Shown here in pieces: positions 6,770-15,819 of a stretch of DNA of 44,743 bases (positions are counted from its first letter, which is position 1; each line of letters begins with the position of its first letter). A model generated the notes under the pieces. It was given only the letters and a program-made list of their open reading frames with translations. It was not told the origin of the DNA and made no database searches. The stretch is from CAZRIP01 sp964600165 (lineage in GTDB: Bacteria; Elusimicrobiota; Elusimicrobia; UBA1565; UBA9628): NCBI GenBank assembly GCA_964600165.1, contig CAZRIP010000014.1:1-44743 (forward strand). The letters are read 5' to 3'. The position numbers and the translations under genes are program-made.

Positions 6770-7603
6770 ATGTCCCGAATCGTCGCTCTCATCCTGTCGC
6801 TGGCCGTTCCGTCGTTCGCTCAGTTCACGCTTCCCCCCGTCAAGTTCAAGAAGAACCCGGTCCGCGAGCTGGCCGCGCCGTCGGAGAAGCAGCAGTCCGG
6901 CAAGGACCTGTACTATTTCTCGAAGGACGAGGCCGCGGCGGCGCTCCAGCGCTTCGGAGCCTTCGAGAAGCCCGGCAAGGGCTTCACGTTCGACCGCGAC
7001 GTGCCGGCCGACATCAAGAGCCAGATGCTCGCCGACCTCGCGTTCATGAAGTCGATCAAGGGCTCCGGCGCGACGCCGCTGCATCAGCAGATCTTCGGCC
7101 AGGTCGACGGCGCGACCTATTACGACTGGTTCGACAAGCGCGTCACCGCGATCGGCATGAACTCCTGCGGCAGCGCGAAAGCCGTCGCCTGCGTGATCCC
7201 GTTCCGCAACCCCACGAAGATGTGGCTGACGCAGAACTTCGTCAAGTTCTCGCACCCGCAGGTCTCGCGCATGATGATCGTCTACCACGAGGCGCGCCAT
7301 ACCGAGTCCGAGAACGGCAACTGGTCGCACGCGACCTGCCCCGATCCCTTCAACGACGCCGATCACAATCCGATGGTCAGCATCTGGACCGGCGCGACGC
7401 TCGCCGGCGAGCCCGCCTGCGACGTGACGCCGCTGGGCTCCTACGGCTCGTCGACGATCCTCCTCAAGAACATCCAGAAGTTCTGCGCGAGCTGCACCGA
7501 CAAGGTCCGCATGGACGCCGGGCTCTACGCCGACGACCAGATGGGCCGGATCATCGACGAGGACGCGATCAAGACGATGCGGGCCGACCTATACCGGCCG
7601 TAA
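6770..7603 (+). CDS. Secreted putative HExxH metalloprotease
   Basis: 277 residues with a signal peptide (cleavage after SFA, about residue 16). The core motif is VYHEARHTE, an HExxH zinc-binding helix, followed by a Cys- and His-containing stretch (WSHATCPDPF) and further Cys near the C-terminus (FCASCTDK). HExxH with Cys-stabilised surroundings suggests a secreted zinc hydrolase; the third zinc ligand is not obvious. I chose ATG 6770 over GTG 6764 because GAGAGG (6759-6764) is well spaced for it. It is preceded by an unusually long leader with strong pairing potential and followed directly by another secreted-protein gene. Confidence 0.7.
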   Translation: MSRIVALILSLAVPSFAQFTLPPVKFKKNPVRELAAPSEKQQSGKDLYYFSKDEAAAALQRFGAFEKPGKGFTFDRDVPADIKSQMLADLAFMKSIKGSGATPLHQQIFGQVDGATYYDWFDKRVTAIGMNSCGSAKAVACVIPFRNPTKMWLTQNFVKFSHPQVSRMMIVYHEARHTESENGNWSHATCPDPFNDADHNPMVSIWTGATLAGEPACDVTPLGSYGSSTILLKNIQKFCASCTDKVRMDAGLYADDQMGRIIDEDAIKTMRADLYRP

Positions 7604-8088
7604 TCCTCGTCCTGCTCGCCGGCCTGTCGTTCGCGGCCCCCGGACCGAAGGACCGGCTGCGCGAGCTCGACGAGATCCTGGCCGCGCGCGGCGACAACGA
7701 CCCGCGCTTGGACCGCGACTTCAAGGGCCTGTCGGCCGCGGAGAAGCGCGCTTTTCGCGAGAAATACCGATCGTTGCCGCGCGAGAAGGTCAACGAGCGC
7801 GGCACGATCGTCTATCTGCTCGGCAAGAACCTGTCCGAGGCGGCCGACTGGGCCTTCATGAAGCGCGTCGTCTCCGAGCCGCCGTGCTTCAGCCTCGCCG
7901 ACTGCTCGAAGAAGAGCGCCGATGCTCCGTCACCCGGTGACGAGGTGACGCTGGCCTACCCGCAGCTCGTCGCCCTCGAGGTGGCGGGAAGCTCGGAGAC
8001 GGTCCGGGCCGCGGCCCTCCGGTCGCGCGCGCCGATCGTCGCCCGCAAGGCGCGAAAGCTTCACTCTAGCGCAATCCCTCCGCCGTAA
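7603..8088 (+). CDS. Secreted protein of unknown function; no canonical start codon
   Basis: The reading frame begins with a plain signal sequence (LVLLAGLSFA) directly after the metalloprotease stop, and continues with a charged helical region (DRLRELDEILAARG, EKRAFREKYRSL) and two Cys near the middle. About 161 residues if it starts at ATC 7603, which overlaps the upstream stop as TAATC. No ATG, GTG or TTG occurs in frame near the signal peptide. The next candidates lie far inside (ATG 7858). ATC initiation by coupling, or a sequence error, are the main explanations. Codon use is as high in GC3 as in its neighbours, so the frame is very likely coding. Function unknown. Confidence 0.55.
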   Translation: MLVLLAGLSFAAPGPKDRLRELDEILAARGDNDPRLDRDFKGLSAAEKRAFREKYRSLPREKVNERGTIVYLLGKNLSEAADWAFMKRVVSEPPCFSLADCSKKSADAPSPGDEVTLAYPQLVALEVAGSSETVRAAALRSRAPIVARKARKLHSSAIPPP

Positions 8089-8112
8089 AATAAAGAAGAG
8101 CAAGGAGGGAGC

Positions 8113-9048
8113 ATGGACACCGATACCATGAAAGCCGTGCGGGTCGCGCGCTTCGGCGGCCCGGAGACGGTCAAGATCGAGCGGATTCCCAAGCCGAAGC
8201 CGGGGACCGGCGAGGTCCTCGTGCGCGTCGAGGCCTGCGCGATCAACCCGATCGACTGGAAGCTGCGCGAGGGGATCTTCAAGGACCTGAAGCTGCCTTT
8301 CACGCCCGGCGGCGACTTCTGCGGGTCGATCGAGGAGCTGGGCGCGGGCGTGACGGAGTACGAGAAGGGCCAGGCCGTTTACGGATGCGCGCCGGGCAGC
8401 GTGGGCGCCGACGCCGAGTACGTCGTCTGCCCGACCGCGAACCTCGCCAGCAAGCCGCGCGTCTTGGGCCCCATCGAGGCGGCGAGCGTGCCGTTGGCGG
8501 CGATGACGGCGTGGCAAGGCTTGTACGCTCACGGCGGCCTCGAGTCCGGCCAGACCGTGCTCATCCTCGGCGCCTCGGGAGGCGTCGGCTCGTTCGCGGT
8601 GCAGCTCGCCAAGCTCAAGGGCGCGCGCGTCATCGGCACGGCCTCGGCGGCGAACGTCGACCGCGTGCGCGGCCTCGGCGCCGACGTCGTCGTCGACTAC
8701 AAGAAGGAGAAGATCGAGGACGTCGCCAAGGACGTCGACCTCGTCTTCGACCTCGTCGGCGGCGAGCTGCAGAAGCGCGCGTTCGCGTGCGTCAAGCCCG
8801 GCGGGCGCTTGATCTCGACCGTGCAGCCGCCGGACGACCGGCTGGCGAAGAAAAACAAGATCACGGCCATGATGTTCCGCATGAAGCCCGACGCCGGCCA
8901 ATTGCGGGAGCTCGCCACGCGCATCGACGCCCAGGACATCGAGGTCGAGGTCGCGAAGATCATGCCGCTCGACAAGGCGGCCGAGGCGGAAGAGCTCAAC
9001 CGCGGCCAGAAGGTCGACGGCAAGATCGTCCTGCAGGTCGGGCGCTAG
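8113..9048 (+). CDS. MDR-family NADPH:quinone-type oxidoreductase
   Basis: 311 residues, zinc-independent medium-chain dehydrogenase/reductase. Features: MKAVRVARFGGPE start, ACAINPIDWKLREG, and the Rossmann motif GASGGVGSFAVQLAK at about 155-170. Then comes a conserved hydride-transfer scaffold ending PLDKAAEAEELNRGQKVDGKI. The catalytic and structural zinc ligands of alcohol dehydrogenases are absent, as in the QOR/zeta-crystallin branch. Such enzymes reduce quinones or alpha,beta-unsaturated carbonyls with NADPH. It has a strong Shine-Dalgarno sequence (AAGGAGGG, 8102-8109) and a TAAAAT box at 8086-8091. Its TAG overlaps the stop of the convergent response regulator (CTAG). Confidence 0.88.
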   Translation: MDTDTMKAVRVARFGGPETVKIERIPKPKPGTGEVLVRVEACAINPIDWKLREGIFKDLKLPFTPGGDFCGSIEELGAGVTEYEKGQAVYGCAPGSVGADAEYVVCPTANLASKPRVLGPIEAASVPLAAMTAWQGLYAHGGLESGQTVLILGASGGVGSFAVQLAKLKGARVIGTASAANVDRVRGLGADVVVDYKKEKIEDVAKDVDLVFDLVGGELQKRAFACVKPGGRLISTVQPPDDRLAKKNKITAMMFRMKPDAGQLRELATRIDAQDIEVEVAKIMPLDKAAEAEELNRGQKVDGKIVLQVGR

Positions 9049-9416
9049 GACCGCAGCAGCGAGTGCATGTCGACCGTCGTCAGCAGCTGCTTGATATCGA
9101 GCGGCTTGGCCAGGTAGTCGCACGCGCCGCGCCGCAGCGCGACGTCGGCGTGCCCGGCGTCGCCGTCGCCGCTGAACACGATCACGGCGGCGTCCGGGTC
9201 GGCCTCGAGGATCTCGCTCATCGTCGCGAGGCCGTCGAGCCGCGGCATGTGGAGGTCGAGCATGACGACGTCCGGCTTGTGCTTGAAGGCCGCGAAAACG
9301 GCCTCGTCGCCGTCGGCCGCCTCGCAGACCGCGTAACCCGCTTGCTCGAGCGCGCGGCGCGCCACGTTGCGCACCTCGGGCTCGTCGTCGGCGATGAGGA
9401 TCGTCTTCTTCGTCAT
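9045..9416 (-). CDS. Single-domain response regulator (CheY-like)
   Basis: 123 residues: receiver domain only. Acidic pocket DDE at 10-12, phospho-acceptor Asp54 in VMLDLHMP, Ser/Thr at IVFSGDG, and Lys in LAKPLD. With no output domain it must act by protein contact or by phosphotransfer. Its start overlaps the stop of the preceding response regulator (ATGA), so it is third in the kinase operon. The stop overlaps that of the convergent MDR gene. Confidence 0.93.
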   Translation of the reverse strand: MTKKTILIADDEPEVRNVARRALEQAGYAVCEAADGDEAVFAAFKHKPDVVMLDLHMPRLDGLATMSEILEADPDAAVIVFSGDGDAGHADVALRRGACDYLAKPLDIKQLLTTVDMHSLLRS

Positions 9417-9787
9417 AAGGCCTCCTGGGAAAGCGCGCCCTCGATCTTCGCGAGGACGCGAGCGGCCGCGAACGGCTTGAGGATGTACCCGTCGACTCCG
9501 GCTTCGTAAGCGGCGTCGACCGTCGACGTCACGCTGCCGCCGGTCAGCATCAGGATCTTGAGCGCGTCGAAGCGCCTGTTGGTCCGGATGATCGAGACCG
9601 TCTCGATCCCCGTGAGCTCGGGCATCGCCTGATCCATCAGCACGAGATCGTATTTACGATGAGCGAGCAGCTCGAGCCCCAGCTCGCCGTTGGTCGCCTG
9701 GTCCACGCTGTGTCCGTTCTGCTCCAACAGCCGCTTGATGAGGACCAGCACGTGCGGATCGTCGTCAACCACCAGTATCTTCGCCAT
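9413..9787 (-). CDS. Single-domain response regulator (CheY-like)
   Basis: 124 residues from ATG 9787. The receiver has an acidic pocket DDD (8-10), phospho-acceptor Asp52 in VLMDQAMP, Thr in MLTGGS, and Lys in ILKPF. The gene starts inside the end of the hybrid kinase (23-nt overlap) and ends overlapping the next regulator. A Shine-Dalgarno-like AGGAGG lies within the kinase's last codons (GCCTCCTGAG on the plus strand at about 9791-9799). A kinase with its own receiver plus two free receivers suggests a branched phosphorelay, perhaps for motility, development or c-di-GMP output; none is shown here. Confidence 0.93.
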   Translation of the reverse strand: MAKILVVDDDPHVLVLIKRLLEQNGHSVDQATNGELGLELLAHRKYDLVLMDQAMPELTGIETVSIIRTNRRFDALKILMLTGGSVTSTVDAAYEAGVDGYILKPFAAARVLAKIEGALSQEAL

Positions 9788-12700
9788 GAGCGCCTCCTGA
9801 GTAGCGTGCTTTTTCGTCGAGATTGCGGCGCATGCGCGCCGCGAGCTGATCCGCGGAAAACGGTTTCTGCATGAGGTCGACGCCGGCGTCGAGGACGCCG
9901 TTGGCGCCCAGCGCGTCGTCGGTATAACCGGAGACGAAGAGCACATTGAGCCGCGGCCGGCGGCCGCGCAGCGTCTTGGCCAGCGCGGGGCCGTTCATGC
10001 CGGGCATGATCACGTCGGTCACGAGCAGATCGATCTTCCCTTCAGCGGCCTCGAACAGCTTCAGCGCCTGCTCGCCGCTCGACGCCGCCACGATGCGAAA
10101 GCCGTGCTTCCTGAGCCCGCGCAGCGTCAGCGTGCGCACGGCGTCGTCGTCCTCGACGAAAAGGACGGTTTCGCCCCGCCCGCACGCCGGAGCCGAGGCG
10201 TCGTCCGTGGAGTCGCCCGCGGCGCCCGTCCGCGCGCAGCGCGGCAGCAGCAGCTCGATCCGGGTCCCGCTTCCCAGGCGTGAAAACACGTAGACGTGCC
10301 CGCCCAGCTGCTTGACGGTGCCGTAGACCATCGAGAGCCCGAGCCCGGTGCCTTTGCCCTTCTCCTTGGTCGTGAAGAACGGCTCGAAGACGTGCGGCAG
10401 GACCTCCGGCGCGATGCCGGCCCCGTCGTCGACGATGGAGAGGGCGACGTAATCGCCCGGGGCCACGCCCGACCGCGCGGGGCTCGCGCCGGAAACGACG
10501 AGATTGCTCGATTCGATGGCCAGCGTCCCGCCGCCGGCCATGGCGTCGCGGGAGTTGACCGCCAAGTTGAGCACCATCTGGTCGAGCTGCGTCTGATCCG
10601 CCTTGACGGGCCACAAACTCTCCGCTAGACGCAGCTCCACCTTGATGTTCTCGCCGAGCACGCGGCGCAGGAGCTTGCCGAGGTTCCTGATCCCGTCGTT
10701 GACGTCGAGCGCGACGAGCGTGAGCGCCTGCTTGCGCGAGAAGGCGAGCAGCTGCTGCGTGAGCGCGGCGGCGCGCTCCGCGCCCGCGATGACGCCCTTG
10801 ACGTCGGCGAGCGGCTCGGGCTGGTCCTTGAGGGCCTGCGCCAGGAACTCCGCGTACGCCTTGATCGCGGTCAGGATGTTGTTGAAGTCGTGCGCCACGC
10901 CTCCGGCCAGACGCCCGATCGCCTCCATCTTCTGCGATTGCCGGAACTGGTCCTCGAGGTCCGCGCGCTCGGCCGCTGCGCGGCGCTCCGAACGGAGGTC
11001 GCGCGCGACGCAGGAAAGCAAGAGAGAGGTCCCGTCCGCGGCCTTATGCAGTATCCCGTGCAGCGCGACGGGGATCTCCTCTCCGGTCCGGACGTCCAAG
11101 AAAAACGTCTCCCCCTTCGACGATCCCGTTTTCAACGTCTCGCGGATCGATCCCTCGATCCACTGAGTCGCGTGGGGAGGATGTAAATGCTGGACCGTGA
11201 GCGAGGATATGTCCTCATCGGCGCCGAACCCGCACATCTCCCGTCCGGCGCGGTTCATATACGTGATCCTTTGCGTGGACGGGTCGGCCATGGCGATGAG
11301 GTCGCGGGAAGACTCGACGATCTGAGCGAGGCGCTCGCGCTCGGCGATCTCCTGCTTGCGGCGCGTGATGTCGGTGCGGATGGCGACGTATTGGTACGGC
11401 TTCCCGTCGGGCCTGAGGAACGGCACGACGGTGGCGTCGACCCAGAACGTCCGCCCGTCCTTCGCTCGGTTGAGGATCTCCCCCTTCCAGACCGCGCCGC
11501 CCGTGATCGTCTCCCAAAAGGTCGCCCAGAACTCCGTCGAATGGCGGCCGGAGTTGACGACGCGGTGCTCGCGGCCGAGCAGCTCGGCGCGGGAGTAGCC
11601 CGAGACGGCGCAGAACTTGTCGTTGGCGTAGGTGATGACTCCGGCCGCGTCCGTGATCGTCACGAGGGCGTGCTCGTCGAGCGCCGCCTGCAGGCTCTTG
11701 ACGCGCTCCATCCATTCTCGTTCGCGCTCCTCGGCCGCCTTGCGGTCCGAGATATCGGTCATGATGCCCGTCGAGCCGGCGAGCAGGCCGCGCTCGTCGA
11801 CATTGGGCGCGGCCGCTACGAGCACCCAGAACGTCGAGCCGTCCCGGCGCAAGAACCTCATCTCATAGGTTTCAACCGAGCCCTCGCGGCGGCGCGAGAG
11901 GCGGAACTCCAGCTCGACGCGCCCGATGGCGTCGGTGAAATACGCCAGAGGACGTCCGACCATCTCGTGTTCCTTTAGGCCGAACGCGGCGAGCGCGCGG
12001 GCGTTGACGAACTTGACTCGCCCTTCGACGTCCACCGAGACGATCATCGCGCCCGTGGCGTCGACGACGCGGCCGAGCTCGTGCTCGGCGACCGCGAGCA
12101 GCTCGTCATGGGCGTGCCGCCGGCGCAGGTAGACGGACGCCGCCAGCGTAAAGGACAAACAAAAAGCCAGCAGCAGCCACGGCTCCCCCGTGCGCTGGGA
12201 GGCCTCGTACGCGGGAGTGCCTTCCGCCAGGACGACGAGCCCGTCGCCGTGCACCGTGATCGGCATGGTCTCGCGCAGCCGGGCAGAAAGCAGCCAACGG
12301 TCGAGCGCGCCGGCGCGGGTCGTCCCCCTCGCGAGATGCCGGGCCAGCGGGGCGCCGCGCAGATCCGCGTCCTCGACCAGATAGTCGATGCCGCGCGGCG
12401 GCAAGGCCAGCACGCAGTAATGAAGGAAGGGATCGAGGTCCAGGAAGGCCGCGGCGTAGCCGAGCAAGCGGCCGTCGGGCGCGAACGCCGGCACGAAAAG
12501 CCACAGAGCGCTTCCCCACAGCTCAGGCGCGCCCTCAGGAGGGCGGTCGAAAAAGGAGCGGCGCGCGGCCCGCGCGCCGGCAAGCTCGCGCTCCAGTGCG
12601 GGAGGGAAAACGAGGGCGCGGCTCGGCTGCTTGCGGCCAGCGACGTAGGACTCCAGCCGCCAAGCGCGGCCGTCGCGCGCGATCCATGCGGTATGGATGC

Positions 12701-12986
12701 CGTGGTCCTCGTCACTCAGCGCCGCGGCGCGTCCGGCGGGGTCGCTCACCCGCGACCAGTCGATCTGCCGGGCCTGGAGCTCGATGCGGTGGATGTCGAG
12801 CTCGACGTCCTCCACGAGGTTGAGCGCGACGCTCCGCGCGTCCCGCGCGAACTGGCGCTCGATCTCGACCGTCTCGCGCCCACGAGAGTCGGCGAAGACC
12901 GCGAATGACGCCGCCACGAGAACCAGCGGCAAGGCCCAGCCCGCCTGACCCAGCGGCGACGGCTTCTTCGTCCGCGGCATCACCAT
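9765..12986 (-). CDS. Membrane hybrid sensor histidine kinase with three PAS domains
   Basis: 1073 residues. TM1 (about 17-33) and TM2 (about 270-288) enclose a 230-residue extracytoplasmic sensor region without a recognised family. Next come PAS1 (about 300-415), PAS2 (about 430-545) and PAS3 (about 552-665). The HisKA domain carries the phospho-acceptor His699 in GGVAHDFNNIL, followed by HATPase (N box near 807-815, DDGAGI, GTGLGLSMVYG). A C-terminal receiver has Asp991 in VTDVIMPG. The AHDFNNIL H-box is typical of the kinase family that often pairs with free receivers. AGGAGGGG precedes ATG 12986. Two receivers follow in overlapping frames, so this is a self-contained signalling operon. 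The signal is unknown. Confidence 0.93.
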   Translation of the reverse strand: MVMPRTKKPSPLGQAGWALPLVLVAASFAVFADSRGRETVEIERQFARDARSVALNLVEDVELDIHRIELQARQIDWSRVSDPAGRAAALSDEDHGIHTAWIARDGRAWRLESYVAGRKQPSRALVFPPALERELAGARAARRSFFDRPPEGAPELWGSALWLFVPAFAPDGRLLGYAAAFLDLDPFLHYCVLALPPRGIDYLVEDADLRGAPLARHLARGTTRAGALDRWLLSARLRETMPITVHGDGLVVLAEGTPAYEASQRTGEPWLLLAFCLSFTLAASVYLRRRHAHDELLAVAEHELGRVVDATGAMIVSVDVEGRVKFVNARALAAFGLKEHEMVGRPLAYFTDAIGRVELEFRLSRRREGSVETYEMRFLRRDGSTFWVLVAAAPNVDERGLLAGSTGIMTDISDRKAAEEREREWMERVKSLQAALDEHALVTITDAAGVITYANDKFCAVSGYSRAELLGREHRVVNSGRHSTEFWATFWETITGGAVWKGEILNRAKDGRTFWVDATVVPFLRPDGKPYQYVAIRTDITRRKQEIAERERLAQIVESSRDLIAMADPSTQRITYMNRAGREMCGFGADEDISSLTVQHLHPPHATQWIEGSIRETLKTGSSKGETFFLDVRTGEEIPVALHGILHKAADGTSLLLSCVARDLRSERRAAAERADLEDQFRQSQKMEAIGRLAGGVAHDFNNILTAIKAYAEFLAQALKDQPEPLADVKGVIAGAERAAALTQQLLAFSRKQALTLVALDVNDGIRNLGKLLRRVLGENIKVELRLAESLWPVKADQTQLDQMVLNLAVNSRDAMAGGGTLAIESSNLVVSGASPARSGVAPGDYVALSIVDDGAGIAPEVLPHVFEPFFTTKEKGKGTGLGLSMVYGTVKQLGGHVYVFSRLGSGTRIELLLPRCARTGAAGDSTDDASAPACGRGETVLFVEDDDAVRTLTLRGLRKHGFRIVAASSGEQALKLFEAAEGKIDLLVTDVIMPGMNGPALAKTLRGRRPRLNVLFVSGYTDDALGANGVLDAGVDLMQKPFSADQLAARMRRNLDEKARYSGGAHGEDTGG

Positions 12987-13067
12987 GACCCCTCCTGGCG
13001 TTTCCGGGCTACGTCAGGATTGGCTAAGCAACGTTCCGGCCAGCGTGACCGGGAGGAAAGGACCGGC

Positions 13068-14108
13068 CTAAAGAGTCGCCAAGTCGATGACGAAGCGGTA
13101 GCGCACGTCGCCGCGCGCGAGGCGGTCGTAGGCCTGGTTTACGTCCTTGATCGCGATGACCTCGACGTCGCAGGCGACCTTCTTCTTCGCGCAAAAGTCG
13201 AGCATCTCCTGCGTCTCGGCGATGCCGCCGATGAGCGAGCCCGCGAGGGCGCGCTGCGTGATCAAGGGAAAGGCCGCGACGGCCAGCGGGTTCGGCGGCG
13301 CGCCGACGAGCACGAGCGTCCCCCCGATCTTGAGCCAGCCGAGCGCCGCGCTCACGTCGTGGTCGGCCGAGACCGTGTCGATGATGAGGTCGAAGCGCTT
13401 CTGGAGCTTCTGCGCCGTCGCCGGGTCGTCGGTGGCGGCGTAGTCCGCGGCGCCGAGCCTTTTCGCGTCCGCTTTCTTGGCGCTTGCGCGCGAGATCACC
13501 GTGACCTCGGCGCCCATGGCCGCGCCGAGCTTGACCGCCATGTGGCCGAGGCCGCCCAGGCCCATCACCCCGACGCTGTCGCCTTTGCCTACCTTGAACC
13601 GCTTGAGCGGCGAGTACGTGGTGATGCCGGCGCACAAGAGCGGCGCCACCTGCTCGAGCGGCTGGCCGGGCTTGATCTTCAGCGCGAAAGCCTCGTCGAC
13701 GACGACGCTCTTCGAGTAACCGCCGTAGGTCGGCGTTTTTCCGTCGCGCTCGAGGCCGTTGTAGGTGAAGGACGGCACGTTGTCGCAGAACTGCTCGCGC
13801 TCGGCTTTGCACTGCGGGCACTTGCGGCATGAGTCGACGAGGCAGCCGACGCCGGCGAGGTCGCCCGCCTTGAACTTCCGGACTTTCTTGCCGACGCGCG
13901 CGACGCGCCCCGCGATCTCGTGGCCCGGCACGAGCGGGTAGCTCGACGACTTCCACTCGTTGCGCACCTGATGGAGGTCCGAATGGCAGATGCCGCAGTA
14001 AAGCACCTCGATCTCGACGTCCTTCGGGCCCGGCTCGCGGCGCTCGATCTGAAACGGCGCGAGGGGCGCCTGGGCGTTCTTCACGGCGTAAGCTTTGACG
14101 TTGGGCAT
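13068..14108 (-). CDS. Zinc-dependent NADP alcohol dehydrogenase (YahK/CAD type)
   Basis: 346 residues. Catalytic zinc site CGICHSDLH and PGHEIAG, structural zinc site with the Cys quartet in CRKCPQCKAEREQFC, and Rossmann motif GLGGLGHMAVKLG. The NGLERDGKTPTYGGYS stretch and the overall pattern match the cinnamyl alcohol dehydrogenase/YahK group, which reduces a broad range of aldehydes with NADPH. It is the last gene of the TetR-HtrA-nitroreductase-MsrBA-ADH unit, 6 nt after msrBA, which fits a role in removing reactive aldehydes. The 81 bases between this gene's end and the kinase start hold nothing I recognise. Confidence 0.92.
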   Translation of the reverse strand: MPNVKAYAVKNAQAPLAPFQIERREPGPKDVEIEVLYCGICHSDLHQVRNEWKSSSYPLVPGHEIAGRVARVGKKVRKFKAGDLAGVGCLVDSCRKCPQCKAEREQFCDNVPSFTYNGLERDGKTPTYGGYSKSVVVDEAFALKIKPGQPLEQVAPLLCAGITTYSPLKRFKVGKGDSVGVMGLGGLGHMAVKLGAAMGAEVTVISRASAKKADAKRLGAADYAATDDPATAQKLQKRFDLIIDTVSADHDVSAALGWLKIGGTLVLVGAPPNPLAVAAFPLITQRALAGSLIGGIAETQEMLDFCAKKKVACDVEVIAIKDVNQAYDRLARGDVRYRFVIDLATL

Positions 14109-14114
14109 GAAACG

Positions 14115-15161
14115 CTAGTCTCCTAGGATCTTCTCGGGGCGCAGCCAGTGGCAGGTGTAGCCCTTCGGGTGCTTCTGCAAATAGTCCTGATGATAGTCCT
14201 CGGCCTTCCACCACGGACCAGCCTTCGCGAGCTGCGTGACGATGGGCTTGCCGAAGCGGCCGCGCTCGGAGATCCGCTTGATGAACGCCTCCGCCTCCTT
14301 GCGCTGCTCCTCGGTGTGGTAGAAGATCTCCGAGCGGTAAGACGTCCCCATGTCGTTGCCCTGGCGGTCGAGCGTCGTCGGATCGTGCATGCGGAAATAC
14401 CACCGCAGCAGCTGCTCGAAAGAGAGCTTCGACGGGTCGAAGACGACGCGCACGGACTCGGCGTGGCCCTCGTGGTTCTCGTAGGTCGCGTTGGCGACGG
14501 AGCCGCCCGTGTAGCCGGCCTCGGTGGAGATCACGCCCGGGATCGCGCGCAGGATCTCCTGCATGCCCCAGAAGCAGCCTCCCGCGAGATCGACGACTTC
14601 CTGCTTTTCGGTCTTGGTCATGGCTTTCTTTCCCTTGGCGGCGGCGGCGCCGAACATCTTGGCATATTTCCCGTAACCCTCTTTCTCGAGGTCGGCGGCC
14701 GGGATGAAGCGCAGCGACGCGGAGTTGATGCAGTAGCGCAGGCCGGCGGGCCTCGGGCCGTCGTCGAAGACGTGGCCGAGGTGCGAGTCGGCGTGCTTGG
14801 AGCGCACTTCCGTGCGCGTCATGCCGAACTCCCGGTCCGACTTCTCGACGAGGTTCGCGCCCTCGAGCGGCTTCGTGAAGCTCGGCCAGCCCGTCCCGGA
14901 GTCGAACTTGTCGAGCGACGAGAACAGCGGCTCGCCGCTGACGACGTCGACGTAGAGTCCAGGCGCGTGGTTGTCCCAGAACGCGTTTTGAAACGGAGGC
15001 TCGGTGTCGGCCTTCTGCGTGACCTCGTACTGCTCGGAGGTCAGCGTCTTGCGCAGCACGGCGTCCGACGGCTTCTTATAGTCGTTCATGGCGGACTCCT
15101 TGGACGGCGCCGCATGAGACGTCCCGCACAGCAGCGCCAGCGCGATGATGATCCGGTTCAT
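14115..15161 (-). CDS. msrBA: Exported MsrB-MsrA fusion methionine sulfoxide reductase
   Basis: 348 residues. Signal peptide (cleavage near SHA, about residue 17), MsrB domain (about 28-155) with GWPSF, HLGHVFDDGP and catalytic Cys144 in RYCINSASL, a short Ala/Lys linker, and MsrA domain (about 188-345) with GGCFWG (Cys196), GYTGG and the end block YHQDYLQKHP. It reduces both R and S methionine sulfoxide. The order B-then-A is less common than A-then-B. Export implies repair of envelope proteins, which needs an electron donor across the membrane; no DsbD/CcdA-like gene is in the window. The start codon overlaps the stop of the nitroreductase (TGATG). Confidence 0.94.
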   Translation of the reverse strand: MNRIIIALALLCGTSHAAPSKESAMNDYKKPSDAVLRKTLTSEQYEVTQKADTEPPFQNAFWDNHAPGLYVDVVSGEPLFSSLDKFDSGTGWPSFTKPLEGANLVEKSDREFGMTRTEVRSKHADSHLGHVFDDGPRPAGLRYCINSASLRFIPAADLEKEGYGKYAKMFGAAAAKGKKAMTKTEKQEVVDLAGGCFWGMQEILRAIPGVISTEAGYTGGSVANATYENHEGHAESVRVVFDPSKLSFEQLLRWYFRMHDPTTLDRQGNDMGTSYRSEIFYHTEEQRKEAEAFIKRISERGRFGKPIVTQLAKAGPWWKAEDYHQDYLQKHPKGYTCHWLRPEKILGD

Positions 15162-15802
15162 CAGACGTGCTCGACGACGTCTTTCACCGCGAAGCGCACC
15201 TTCGCCTGGGACGCGTACGCGTCATCGGCGGCGCGATAGCCGGCGGTGGCCACGAACAACGCGTGATAGCCCTTGGCCGGCAGGCCGAGGAGCGCGTCGT
15301 ATTGCGCCGGATCGATGCCCTCCATCGGGCAGGCGTCGACGCCGAGCGCCGCCGCGCTCGTCAGAAACGTCCCGAGCGCGATGTAGACTTGGCGCGCCGA
15401 CCAATCGTGCAGCGTCTCCTTGGTCTTCCCGTTCACCGAGCCGAGCATCCTTTGCTTATAGTCCTCGAGCGCCGCCGCCGGGGCCTTGCGGACCTCCGCG
15501 ATGCGCGCGACGTAGCGCTCCACGTCGGCCGCGCCGAAGTCCTTCTTCACGGCGAAAACGACGAGCTTGTCGGCGTCGACGATCTGCGACTGGCCCCACG
15601 AGGCCGCCTGCAGCTTCTTGCGCAGCTCCGGCTTATCGACGACGAAGAACTTCCACGGCTGCAGCCCGTAGGACGACGGCGCGAGCACGAGAGCCTGCTC
15701 CAGCGCGGACCACGTCTTGGCCGGGATCTTTCGCGACGCGTCGAACTTCTTCGTCGCGTACCGCCAACCCAGCGCCTCGACCAGCTCTTCTTTCCTCATC
15801 AT
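15161..15802 (-). CDS. NAD(P)H nitroreductase, NfsB family
   Basis: 213 residues. The N-terminal RYATKKFDASRKI, then LAPSSYGLQPWKFFVVD, the WSARQVYIALGTFLTSAAALGVDACPMEG core and GYRAADD are typical of FMN-dependent nitroreductases of the NfsB/YfkO kind. These homodimers reduce nitro compounds and quinones by two electrons. AAGGAG lies 6 nt before ATG 15802, which favours this start over the longer upstream frame. It lies between the HtrA-like protease and msrBA in the TetR operon, consistent with electrophile or quinone stress. Confidence 0.92.
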   Translation of the reverse strand: MMRKEELVEALGWRYATKKFDASRKIPAKTWSALEQALVLAPSSYGLQPWKFFVVDKPELRKKLQAASWGQSQIVDADKLVVFAVKKDFGAADVERYVARIAEVRKAPAAALEDYKQRMLGSVNGKTKETLHDWSARQVYIALGTFLTSAAALGVDACPMEGIDPAQYDALLGLPAKGYHALFVATAGYRAADDAYASQAKVRFAVKDVVEHV

Positions 15803-15819
15803 GTCACTCTCCTTGATCA

